The notes under the pieces are model-generated. The model saw nothing but the letters and a program-made list of their open reading frames with translations. It was not told where the DNA came from and ran no database searches. This document shows positions 38,280 through 49,475 of a DNA stretch of 64,000 bases, piece after piece (the stretch's first letter is position 1; the number at the start of each line of letters is the position of its first letter). This stretch comes from Cinclus cinclus. Taxonomy: Eukaryota; Chordata; Aves; Passeriformes; Cinclidae. The DNA lies in contig NC_085046.1 in assembly GCF_963662255.1 (NCBI RefSeq), positions 129,873,332 through 129,937,331 on the forward strand, in the 5' to 3' direction. Both the position numbers and the translations under genes were made by a program.

Positions 38280-39871
38280 GTGTCCCATATATTTTGGGAG
38301 ACAGGGGGGAATAGTATACAGCACTATTTCCTCATGCTGGTTCTGAATTTATTCTGGAAAAGAATCTAATAGATGGTTACCCATAGATTGAAATATGTGT
38401 TTTCAGGTCAGCTGATCAATGAGTAATGTTGAGGTTGCTAGCAGATTTCCTCATAAACAAAGACATGGGCAACTTTAAGAAAAAAGAATTATGGATAGGA
38501 GTTTTTAAAATCTTGAGCTAATGTCCTGAAAGCAGGATGCTACAAACTCAGTAAGGTCACATTTTTTCTCTACTTTTTTCTATGCTGCTACTAACAGTTC
38601 TTTACTTTCTGTATCTGTTCTTTCTCTAATAATTTCTGTGTCCTTCCAACAGCACACTAAGTAGCTCAGGCAAGATAGGAGTCTCAGATCTTCAAGGAGA
38701 AAGATACAAAGATCACCTTCTCCCATAAAGTCACTTTTTTATGTTGGTTGTGATTTGATATTTTATAGGTGAGTTCTGGAAAATGCAGTCACAGTCAGAG
38801 TAAATGCTTCCAGGCTGCCTGTGGGAATAGGATGCAAAGTAGCATTACTATTTGTACAACAAGTTTCTCCATCATGGCTCAGAAAATGAATTCCTCATCT
38901 CTCATGGGTGTAAGCTATCCTTAGCTGAGAGCATGTAACATTTGCTTCTGTCAGGAAGTGGTGGGTAGATTTTCTTGTTGCCATGTGAATGGGTGTATCA
39001 GGGTACTTTACCCCTCTGTCCAGGTGTGCCACTTCCTGCAAGGAAAACAACATGCTCCCTGGTCCTCCTGACCATGAAAGCAGGTTTGACTCCTGTCAGT
39101 TTCTGTCTCAGAACAGCTGAAATATGCAGAAAGAACTAAGAAACTTGAGACTATCCCTACACCATACTTTGGCTTCATACCAGAGAAGCACAAGTATTGG
39201 TAAAGAAGTGAAGAAATACAAGGAGTCAGTTCTGGCACTCTGGATTTAGACAGACTAATAATAATATAATAACCATGTTATTTTGAAAAGCATGACAGGG
39301 AAGGAATAGAAATAGTGAGGCGAAATAAGAACAAAGTAATATACCCCCCTGCAGTGTCCAATAATGAAGCATTTGCATGTAGAAGGAAATGGAAATCTCT
39401 GGACAAGAGCCTCCTGTTGTACAGTTCTCCCAGAAATTTTGGAAGTTCAGAAAAGATTTTGTCAGATGCAATAAAGAAATGTCTGGAGGCTGTGTTCCAT
39501 TTAGAGATTGTTCCCAGATGAAGAAATTTGTAAGGAAAAATGGGTGAGCTGCCAAACTCATATTGAATGTTTGGGTTAGGGCCATAGGCCTGTGTGTCTG
39601 GGGAAGGATTCAGAGCAAGGATGGGGCCAGAGAATACAGGGGCAGGTCTTGGATCCACAGCCTGCCCCAGAGCTAGGAAGAGGTGGCATCACCTGCAGAA
39701 CCAAATGCAAGTTGTATGTGTGCTAGCAAAGGGGTATTGAGCAGTTGCTAATGTTTACTTCAGGAACTAGGTATGATTATATCTGAAATGGAGCAAATCC
39801 ATCTTTGAAGTAAAATAAAAAACACCCAAAAAGAGTGGAAGCTAACTTGCTCAAAATGTCTCACTAGAGAC

Positions 39872-39903
39872 TTATTCCAAGCACCATGAAGTGCTTGGAA
39901 TAA
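39872..39903. repeat. Perfect 13-bp inverted repeat with 6-base loop
   Basis: The arms TTATTCCAAGCAC (39,872-39,884) and GTGCTTGGAATAA (39,891-39,903) are exact complements around the loop 'catgaa'. Pairing does not extend further. The stem is too short for a canonical microRNA precursor. It lies in MATN2 intron 2. Confidence 0.9.
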
Positions 39904-42682
39904 CTGCTGTTCTTCATTTATTCTTTGCAAAAATCACAATCATGTAATGTGTTTTCCAGGGCATTTTGCATTTGATATGTTTATGAATGAATTGGAAATC
40001 TGGCTATTCTTTACTTGTATCGTTTTATGGCAAAAAGATTAAACCTTCTTAATGACCTAGGAAATCTTTTGGAATTATCTGAGAACATGTCAAACACAAT
40101 CTTTCTGGCTGGATATTTAGCTAGGGAAAACCAGAATTCCGGACTTTAATAAAAAATGTTTGACACCAGCAAGTTCATACATCTTTTAACAAATTTCGTA
40201 GGAGTTATGCAGAGACTTATAAGGAAAGTAATTGTAAAAAGAAGACAGGCAAATAACATTGAGAGCTCAAGGAAAATGAAAAAAATAAAGTGGTAAAGAA
40301 AGAAGAGACATTTAGGAAGAAGTTGTAAAATATGCTAACATAGAGAGTTTTCTCCCCCGTTTATTTCATTTTGAGTGTAGACTTGTTCTATTACTCAAAG
40401 ATAAAATCTAAAAATAAACCAGGTGTTACTGCTGGCAGTGTCACAGGACATGTAATTTTTGTATATGCATTACTGTGGAGTGAGCTAAGAAACACAAAAT
40501 ATTAAAATTACCATTAAAACCTGGTCAGGCAATAATTATTCTATGATCTCATTTTTTCTTAATTGATTTAATCCTTCCTTTTTGCTTGAATTGTCATACT
40601 GTCTAACAGCATCTTAATGGAGCTAATATTTACTTGCAATAAATTACACTTTCAATGTCTAAACTTTGCTGTAGTGTTTAACAAATTGAGCTAACCTCCT
40701 TTTGCTTTGCATACAGTAGCCTTTTTTAACACTTATCCATTCTCCTTTATTAGGATAAAGGCCTACATAACCAAATAAGCAATATCTAGATTAAGAAAAA
40801 GAAAGAAGTATTAAGGAGTCATAAAGATGTAGGACAAAACTAGAAAATAAGTAATTCATTTTTAAACAAGCAGTTTTTCCAAGACAGTCAACTTGTAAAA
40901 ACATTTGAAAAATCGCCATCTAAAACTTGTGTCCTTTGAATGTGTTCAGTTTGAATGCCCCCAGATGGGAATGTCTGAGGAAACGAAATGAAATGTCTGG
41001 GCACATTCTTGTGCTTTGGAACTCCACCATTATTGTTGCTGTTAAATGGCTGGAGCTGCCTCTGGTCCACAATGACCAGCAATCACCAGGCATGGTTCAG
41101 AAGGTACAGAGAAAAATCCCTGCAGGGATTATTCCCAGGAGGCCTCTTGCATGCAGCAACTCTGTTTGAGCAGGACGGTGAGTTTAACACTTTGGGTGGA
41201 GCCAGCTGGGCTCCGAGTTTAGCTGGTACCTTAGACTGCTGTCTGGCACTGAGACCAGTGGTACAACATGGTCTGCTTCTGTGCTGGGGGATATCTTGAG
41301 CTCACAGACAAGTTCCATCCACAAAGGATGGATCCCTGGCTCATGCTGCTTCCCATATCATGCCTGAGGACTGCTTGAGAAAATGTGAACTGTCCTCAGG
41401 CAGCAGTATCAGGAGCTGTTCTAATGATTTAACAGCCTAGAAGAGTCAATTTGAACACCCAAGAAAGCTCCCTAGTGCTAGGTTAGTTGTATTAATGGAA
41501 TGAAGCATTAGTGAACTATGAGAGGATAGAAACATACCCTCAGACACAAGACCCTGGGTGGATGAGCAAAATCAAAGGACTGTGAGCTTTGTCAAAACCA
41601 AAACAGCCTGAGCATAATTCACTTTGAGAAAGGAGTAGAAGGAAACCTGCAGTCATCAGATAAAATGATTTAAGTAAATTTTCAGCTTTAGAGGAAATTA
41701 AGATGCTCAATATTGTTTTAAGCTTTGTTTTTTATATCTCTCAATAATTGGTCCCCAGCTGGATTCTTCCCAGTTGAACTGGAATTTCCTTGCATTGTTA
41801 TTTTTCCAAAGGTAACATCACTGTAACTGTCATTTACAAAGTGAATATTGAGTAGAGAAGGATAACATATTTACTATTGACTTGATCTTTCCTTTTGTCT
41901 TTGTCTTCCCTCTCCTGGCTTCCCCTTTGGATAATGCAACCCACACTGAGGGGTTTTTTAACTTCTGTGTTGGCAATGCAAGACCTCTGCTGACTTAGAA
42001 GCAGGTTTATGGATGAGTAGCTCTTTTCAAAGAGTATGTCATTTTTCACAAGAGTGAAAGGGAATTACTTTTGGTTATGAAGTTGTTTACCAAAGTTGTG
42101 AGAAAGTTCACTGTTCAAAATGAGAGCTGGTCGGAGGAAGAGATTATAGTTTGCAGGTCAAATGAAGAAGCATGTAACTGCTAAAAATCTATCATTGAAA
42201 ATTTATCTGAGAGGATGAGTGTTTAGATCTGTTAGTTATTACTACTGATTGCCACTCCCCAAAATACCACTAAACTGTTTTTTTTTTTCTCTATAGAAAG
42301 TTACATTTTATTTGTCCCTGAGCCCAAGTTAAATCAACTTTAATAATTACAGGGTTTAAAAAAAAATCATACCAAATCAGAAGACAAAGATTTTAAATAC
42401 ATCTTAGTTTGGAAATGTTTTGTATTTCTATAGATGGAACTTTGCTGGTCAAAATAGTTTTGAAATACACTGTGTTTCATTCAGCTTAATAACTTTCTCT
42501 AAGGTAATTCAGCACAATGTGATGTGTTTCTGGTAGTACTATCCACCAAGGCTCTCCAGGGTTTTTTCCACCAAGATTCATTCCAGACTTCAGAATAGAT
42601 GAATGAGTCTCTTCAGATTGGGATCCAAATCTTTATATTCCAATTAAAAAGATTCAACACCATGGGTGTAGCTTTGACTTGT

Positions 42683-43920
42683 TTTCACAGAATCACAGAA
42701 CGGACACAGTTGGAAGGGAGTGCAGTGGTCATCTGGTCCAACCTCCCTGCTCCAGCAGGGCCATCCCAGAGCACATGGCACAGGATTGTGTCCACCTGGT
42801 CCTTGAATATTTCCAGTGAGGGAGACTCCACAGCATCTCTGGGCAGCCTGTTCAAGTGCACCCACACAAATAATGAAGTTTTTCCTCATGTTCAGGTAGA
42901 ACTTCCTGTGCATCAGTTTCTGCCTGTTGCCTTTTTTCCTCTTGCTTGGCACCACTGAGAAGAGCCTGGCCCATCCTCTTGACTCCCTCCCTTGGGAGAC
43001 TGAGGGACATTGATGAGATCCCTTCTCAGTTGTCTCTTCTCAAGGCTGAACAGGCACAACTCTCTCAGCCTTTCCCCATGACAGAGATGCACCAGTCCCC
43101 TCATCATCTTCATAGTCCTTCTCTGGACCCACTCCAGTAGCTCCATGTCTCTCTTGTACCATGGATCCCAGAACTAGAAACAGAACTCCAGATTTGGCAT
43201 CAGTAGGGCTGAGTACAGGGACAAGGTCACCTCCCTGGACCTGTTGCCAATGCCCTTCCTAGTGCACCCCAGGATTCTTATTGGCCACAAGAACACAATG
43301 CCAGCTCATGGACATTGCATTGTCCTCCAGGACTCCCAGGTGCTTCTCTATGGAGCTGCTTCCAGCAGGTCACCCCCATCCTGTTCTGGTCCATGGGGTT
43401 GTTCCTCCCCAAGTGCAAGACCCTGCGTTCACCTCTGTTGAATTTCAGATGGTTCTTCTCTGCCCATCTCTCCAGCCTGTCAGGGTCATTCTGAAGGGCT
43501 GCACAGAACTCTGAGGTATCAGCTGCTCCTCCCAGCTTTGTGTTGCCAGGGAATTCACTGAGGACACCTCTGTCCCTTTATCCAAGTTATTGATGAAAAG
43601 TTAAACAATACTTTTGTATTGGGACCAGTACTGAACCTTGGTAGATTTCATTAGTGATGGGCCTCCAACTGTGCCACTAATTAGGACTCTGGGATCTGCT
43701 GTTCAGCCAGTTCTCAAACCACCTCTCTGTCCACTCACACAGTCCACACTTCCTGAGTTTGCCTGTGAGGATGTTGTGAGAGACAGAGTTGAAAGCCTTG
43801 CTGAACTCGAAGTAGACAATATCTCTTGCTATCCCCTCATCCATCTGGACAGTCATTTCATCATAGAAGGTAATCAGGCTGGTCAAGCATGATTTGCCTT
43901 TAGTGAATCTGCTGAAATAT
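42683..43920 (-). mobile_element. CR1 LINE, 5'-truncated, with reverse-transcriptase remnant
   Basis: On the - strand this is the C-terminal part of a CR1 ORF2 followed by the CR1 3' UTR, with the 3' end at about 42,683 ('...gattctgtgaa' read on the - strand). The coding part shows reverse-transcriptase block A as YFEFSKAF, then WRPITN..YQGSVL (block with PQGSVLGP in active copies), then FPGNTKLGG where active copies have the FADD catalytic box, then LERWAEKNHLKFN, and near 43,140-42,915 ELLEWVQRRTMKM and LFSLEKRQLRRDLINV. The catalytic aspartates are replaced in both block A and the FADD box, and there are stops between the blocks, so it is dead. It is antisense to MATN2 and sits in intron 2. 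Open frames on the + strand through it are shadows. Confidence 0.92.
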
Positions 43921-44845
43921 TTTAAGGGAAATAAAATAGCAGCCATTTTACCCTTCTCCCTTATCTGTCCTTACCCTCATATGTGCACAAATATTCTTAG
44001 CCTTTTTTTTTCTGCATTTGTCCTTATTTCCTCTTGGTCTACTCCCATAAATCATAACTTAGCATTATCTTTGTATTGCTGGAATAATTCATGCTATATT
44101 AGTAAAGATAATTCATTATTTTTTTATATATAAGGATAATTATAATGAAGATAATAAGGTGGAAAATAGTTACGTCAGGATAGCTGTATCCCATTAGAAC
44201 TGGAATTTCATTTCTGCTCAACTTGGCTAATATTCAGCCTGCTCTGATTTTGAAAGAATAAGCAACCCGAGCATATTTCTAAGCTTATGAATAAAGCCAT
44301 ACTGTAGACTGCACATGAATAAATCCAGGCAGTCATTTTTATTGTCATTAAAGAGCATTTTTATTGTATGCCAAAAAATGTTCTTGGTAATCTATGAAAG
44401 AGGCTTCTGAGTTAACGAGTGAAAACTGGCATCTTTTTCACCCCCTGCCTTGGCAGAAGTGCATGATGAGTGTTCGTCAGTAGTCACAAGTGAACTTGTT
44501 TAAAGGACAGTCTACAGACAGACATTTTTCCAGTTGAGTCCTTGATTGGCCCACTTGTACTAGTGCAGTATGACATGACCCTTGATTATACAGTCAAACA
44601 CTACTTTTCCACTGAACATTTGCCTCATTCACTGCACAAGATGGACAGTGCACTGGTAATTGAATTGGATTTGGCAATAAGGGAAACTACTGATTAGGAG
44701 TGTCTCATCTTAGTAAAATGAAGATGCCACTGCAGTCAGATGAGCATTCTTGCTATCTTTAGTCTTTCAAGACAGGCATACATGCACAACTAACAACAGG
44801 TTTATTCATAGCCACAGGAATTTAAGAAGATGAGCAGACACAATG

Positions 44846-45125
44846 ATTGAAGCCACAGGTCTATCTAACCCAATGTTCTGTCTCTGCAGAGGTCAAAAGT
44901 AGATGCATGTGGAATAGTTTAAGAACAACAAATTGCCACCTGCACTTATTCCCTGAAATGCAATACTTTTGTCACTGAGGGATTTCCTAATTTGGAGGAG
45001 TCTTTAGCATACACATTAAATCTCCATTGATTTCTTTTCATCAGCATCCCATCAAAGTCCTTTTAAGCTTTTTCCATATGCTGTCTTCTTCTGTGGCAAG
45101 TCTGATAACTCACCTCGCAGACTTG
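44846..45125 (-). mobile_element. Ancient LINE (CR1/L3-like) relic
   Basis: Phrases such as 'ggtctatctaacccaatgttctgtctctg' and, further right, 'aaagtccttttaagctttttccatatgctgtcttcttctgtggcaa' resemble the antisense of old amniote CR1/L3-type elements ('gtccatctagcccagtatcctgtctc...' and 'aagcttttggcatccacaacatcctgtggcaa'). Similarity is patchy and the call rests on remembered consensus phrases. Confidence 0.42.
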
Positions 45126-45989
45126 CCTCAAACCTGCCGCATGCTGGCTTCCTGTGAGTGGTCAGTCCGTATCCATTCTCATCCAACTCATGCATGTGTC
45201 TCATATTTCTCATATTTCTTCAGAAAAGGATGCTGAACATAAGCCAGAGGGTGTACTCAGGGTCCCAGAAAGCTCATAGGATATCTAGAAGGCAGCCAGC
45301 CTTCACTTCTGCTGCTATCCATAATAGCTTGGCCTGCCCATCTGTGCCATTGTCAGATACAGACATACTCTGTCCATAATATTTCTGCTTCAGTGGCTCT
45401 TGGAAAAAAGGACTTTTGATGACTGACACAGATTTCAGGGAGTGTTCAGTATGAGGGGTTTTTTTGGCAAGTGGAGTGCCAAACACTCAGTGTAGACAAC
45501 AGGATTTTCTCTCTGATGCAACCATAGAATTTCTCTGTGATGCTGAACTAGTCCAATACATGAAACTTTCCCCAGATGGGTATTAATTACATGTTTGAAA
45601 TCATAGCATTTGATTTGCAGAACTGCTGAGCACTCACAGCTGCAGTTGACGTCATTGAGAGCAGTACTTTGTACATGCAAAGTGCTGCTTACTGCCAACT
45701 TCCTTGAAAAATCAGTCCCTTCACAGCTCTTTCCAGTCAGTGCAATTAACAGATGTTTTGACCTGTATTTCTTTGTGTTCTGCTTCCCCTGCTTCTAATG
45801 AAATACCCCCCTGACTTGTCACAGTATAGATTTCTAAATTCTCAGGCCCTGTCTCACAAACTGCCACAGTGCAGCCCACGTAAATAGTTAATTGTCATTT
45901 AGAGACTATTTCCACCCTGCATGGGGAATGAGGTCAAAATCTCAAAAAGACACAACAGGGTAACTAACAAGTACCTGAAGAGTGACATT

Positions 45990-46265
45990 TGGCAAGGGCA
46001 TGTAGTTGTAGGACAAAAAGTAATGAACTAATAATAAACTAAAAGAGGCCAGGTTTAGGTTAGATAAAGGGAAGCAATCCTTAACTCGAGCAGGTTGACC
46101 AGAGAAATTGTGGATGTCCCATCACTGGCAATATTTAAGGCCAGGTTGGATGGATCTTTGAGCAACTTGGTCTAGTGGAAGGTGTCTCTGCTCACGGCAG
46201 GGGGTTGAATTACATGATCTTTAGTGTCCTTTCCAACCCAAGTTACTCTCTGATTGAGTGATTCC
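45990..46265 (+). mobile_element. CR1 3' UTR fragment
   Basis: Sense-orientation CR1 tail: 'aaagaggccaggtttaggttagat', 'gtggatgtcccatcactggcaa', 'ggccaggttggatggatctttgagcaacttggtctagtggaaggtgtctctgc' and 'gtcctttccaaccc' near the end. The segment normally between the 'ggaag' and 'ggaacaggttg' phrases is shortened, so it has an internal deletion. It ends about 260 bp before the vWA exon of MATN2. Confidence 0.9.
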
Positions 46266-46523
46266 ATCTCAGCATTCCACTGCCATTAACCATTCTGGGC
46301 ACTTGCACACACAAAAAAATACATATGATGATCAAGGCATTTTTTTGTATCAGGCAATTTTTGTTATTTACTGGAGAACAAATTTATATAGCCCAAATAG
46401 TCTTAATTGTGGTATCTCCTATTTTTCCTGAATTTTCACAGCACTTGTCAGAGTGTTTGTTTAAACTTGAACCTATTTGCCTTTTGAAACTGTAAAGTAT
46501 TTTTGTTTGCATTTTCCTTTTAG

Positions 46524-47093
46524 AAAACACTTGCAACAACAAAAGTCTGGACCTTGTTTTCATCATTGACAGCTCTCGAAGTGTGCGCCATTATGACTTT
46601 GAAAAAGTGAAGGAGTTCATTTTGGCCATCTTGCAGTTTCTGGACATCAGCCCTGATGCCACGCGCGTGGGTCTGATTCAATACGGCAGCACCGTCAAAC
46701 AGGAGTTTTCACTGAAGACCTTCAGGCGGAAGCAGGATATCGAAAGAGCAGTGAAGAGGATGATGCACCTGGCCACCGGCACCATGACTGGGCTGGCTCT
46801 GCAGTATGCAGTGAACATTGCATTTTCAGAGGCAGAGGGGGTCCGACCTCTGAGGCAGAATGTGCCCCGAATTATCATGATCGTGACAGATGGGAGACCT
46901 CAGGATCCTGTGGCAGAGATTGCTGCTAAAGCACGAAACTCAGGAATCCTAATTTTTGCTATTGGAGTGGGAAGAGTGGATATGAACACTCTGAAGTCCA
47001 TTGGGAGTGAACCACATGAAGAACATGTGTTTCTAGTTGCTAATTTCAGTCAGATTGAAACACTGACCTCTGCCTTCCAGACTAAACTTTGTG
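46524..47093 (+). CDS. MATN2: Matrilin-2, exon 3: first von Willebrand factor A domain
   Basis: A single 570-bp exon, phase 1 at both ends, covers residues 43-232 of the predicted protein and holds the whole first vWA domain. It starts with [13 protein letters not shown]. The metal-ion-dependent adhesion site is intact: DxSxS as D58-S60-S62, the loop TGTMTG with T131, and TDG with D165. C46 and C232 flank the domain, as in matrilins where they form a disulfide. A glycosylation sequon NFS lies at 216-218. Stretches such as [35 protein letters not shown] and [16 protein letters not shown] are near-identical to mammalian matrilin-2 and closer to it than to matrilins 1, 3 or 4. In matrilins this domain binds matrix partners. 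Acceptor 'ttttccttttag', donor 'TGTG|gtaaga'. Confidence 0.97.
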
Positions 47094-48227
47094 GTAAGAT
47101 TTTTATGTATAGGTTTGAACACATAGATGAAAATGAAACAGAAAAAATATGCATTATAATGAATCTTTTTTTTTTTTACATGAAACCTTATCAGTTAGAG
47201 CATATGTATTGAAGGGAGATTAGCCAAACCACATCCAGAAAGCAGTCATACATGTGGGGAAAACTCATGCTACTCTTAAGTGCCATAAAATGTGATTTAA
47301 TTGCTCGAGGTCATAAGCAGGTAGGTAAACACGCATATCACGATTTTCCTATTTATTGCATTATAGCAACAAATTTATGATCTTTGCTATTTGAATATTA
47401 GATAAGTTTTTTCATCTCTTCATAAGTGATCTCCCTTTGTAGTGAAATTTTAAACTGCTCAACAGTCATTCAGTTATTTATTCTTGAGAGTCCATGGGTT
47501 CCTCTTCCAAAGCTTACATACTAATTCTATGCAAATAATAATTTCTGTATATAATAATAATGTCTTGTGACTGGAAGTTTTTATATTCTATTTTAAATAC
47601 AGAATGTTAGGAAAAGCCATTACAGTGGTACTATTAATTCATACAATGAAGTAAATATTTTAATACATATTAGCTTACAACAGAGATATCAGTTCCATCT
47701 GGAATTCCCTGATAAGGAATTACCTTATGAAAATATTGTGGCTCTTGTAATTAATTTACTTAAATCTGTGTACTTAGTAGACTTCTCTTTTTAATTTATT
47801 CCTGAGATAAACATGAAAGTATTTCATACAAATTTGGCATTTAGCTGATGTATTTTCATTAGAATCCAGAAAAAGAATGCATGATGAGATTAAATAGTCA
47901 CTCATGTCTGGGGATGCTTTTGCCAGAAAAGAACTGCAGCTTATTGTAAGTACAGTCTGGAGAATTTTCCTTACTTGATCTTTTCCAAAATTGTTTCAAA
48001 GACCAGCTGAACTGCCTCAGCACAAAACACCAACACAGACATTCATCAGATAATAGACTTTTATCCCATTTTTTCCTTGCTGTATTATTAGCTGGTGTAG
48101 TACGATATATTTAAAAACCAAGAAAGAGTAAACTAATCATGGATACAGAGTTTAAATTGAATGCACAGTAAATGCTAATTTTTAGACTGTGTTTTAGAAA
48201 AACATCCAGTACAAATACCATTTACTT

Positions 48228-48316
48228 GGTTGGGGTTTTTTGTTTGTTTGTTTTTTTGTTGTTTGTTTGTTTGGGTTTTTTTTGTTTTGTTGGGTTTTTT
48301 TTTGGTTTTTTTTGAC
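48228..48316. repeat. T/G-rich low-complexity tract (GTTT)n
   Basis: About 90 bp of GTTT, GTTTTT and GGGTTTTTT units on the + strand. It is not a clean microsatellite and may derive from an expanded T tract. Confidence 0.9.
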
Positions 48317-49394
48317 TGAGCAGTGCCAAATAAATTTATTAGGGTTATTTTGCTTACTTTAAATCAAACACGTGCGTTTCTCAGTAAAGCCACCCCCCCA
48401 CTGCTGATGGAGGACTGTGGATGTGACAAGGATAGCGGTTGCCTCCTTCTCCCAGGGAATGCCTCCACAAGATTTGCTGTGCTGAGAATTCACAGGGAGA
48501 TCCTAAGACTTGCTCAAAACCCAGACACAGATCCAACAGAGAGTTTAAGCTGCTAGATTCATATGGATTACAACATAAGGTACTAAATTGCAGATAGGAT
48601 CCAAAACATTTTATTTTATCTCGTTTGTGAGACAGCATTCAGCTTTCTGAATTTCGAGAGAGTAGTGATAGCCTCTGCTTCCTAGAGCACCTACGTTCTC
48701 TCCAGGAAATGTAGCTAGTTTTAAGTCCTCCCAGGTGTGGACCCAAAGACACTATCATTGTAGCTGAGTGGAACATGTGGACACCTTGTTTCTTTGCTGA
48801 AGCAATTGAAGGCACCCTCCTGGTCAAGTCTTCTGGAATGCTGTCTGCTGGGCTTCCTGCTGTGGGGAAAGACCTCAGCCCCTGAGCTGCACTGGTATCT
48901 GGATCACCCTTATATCTGCAGGAATGTGTCTTCATGGTTCCTGTGATAAAGTGACAAAACCATGACCAAATGGTGAAGCTCTGTGGGGAAAACAAAAAAT
49001 TAAGCCAAATTAACCTCTACTTACTACTGGAGGAGGAGACTAAGTACCCAGGACCTATGTGCTCAGAAGAATCCCTGTAAACTGGATATGCTCCATTCCG
49101 TGAAGTCAGAGGTTCCCTACAGCTGCTGCCCCTGACTGATAAAGGTTTAGGGATGTCAGAAACACCAGCTGAAGCCAGAACCCGTTTTTATTCCTAGTCA
49201 GCAAGGTAAAACTGAAGCAAAGAGTATCCTGAGGGATCAGAGGCATGAAGAATAAGACAAGAGTTGAAAACTGAGAAAAATGTTGATGGAAATGGGAAAA
49301 GAATCCAGGAAAGGAGATGGAGATTAGATGAAGTGTGAGAAAGACAGAACTTGGGATGGAGCAGTCAAAGGCAAACAAAGTCTTTGTTATATTC

Positions 49395-49475
49395 CTGTAA
49401 ATTAGATAATGGTGTCATCCCCATTTTACATTGGAGAAATGAGGCACAGAATCAGGGTTAAGTTTGTCAAAACCA
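49395..49475 (-). mobile_element. Possible MIR SINE relic
   Basis: Read on the - strand it contains 'ctgtgcctcatttctccaatgtaaaatggggatga', which fits the conserved stretch of amniote MIR elements ('tgcctcagtttcctcatctgtaaaatggggata'). The tRNA-like head is not recognisable. This would be an old, inactive remnant. Confidence 0.55.

Larger units (their letters stand above)
33551..46523 (+). other. MATN2: MATN2 intron 2
   Basis: About 13 kb from the donor after the signal-peptide exon to the acceptor 'ttttccttttag' before the vWA exon. It contains a probable solo LTR, a 13-bp perfect hairpin, a 1.2-kb antisense CR1 with reverse-transcriptase remnants, an older repeat relic near 44.85-45.12 kb and another CR1 tail, each listed separately. 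I see no additional exon. The remainder is AT-rich unique sequence. Confidence 0.8.

Noticed and set aside
41130..41190. Donor-like 'gaaggtac' and 'ggtgagtttaac' sites in MATN2 intron 2 suggesting a hidden exon
   Set aside because: No coding similarity to matrilins and no partner acceptor in phase 1.
43677..43946. 89-codon - strand frame that looks like a protein-coding exon
   Set aside because: It is CR1 reverse transcriptase, interrupted by stops and with altered catalytic residues; not a host gene.
46583..47212. Treating the 209-codon frame as a complete gene
   Set aside because: It is the vWA exon of MATN2 read through its donor into the intron. The true exon begins at 46,524 and ends at 47,093, with matching phase to its neighbours.
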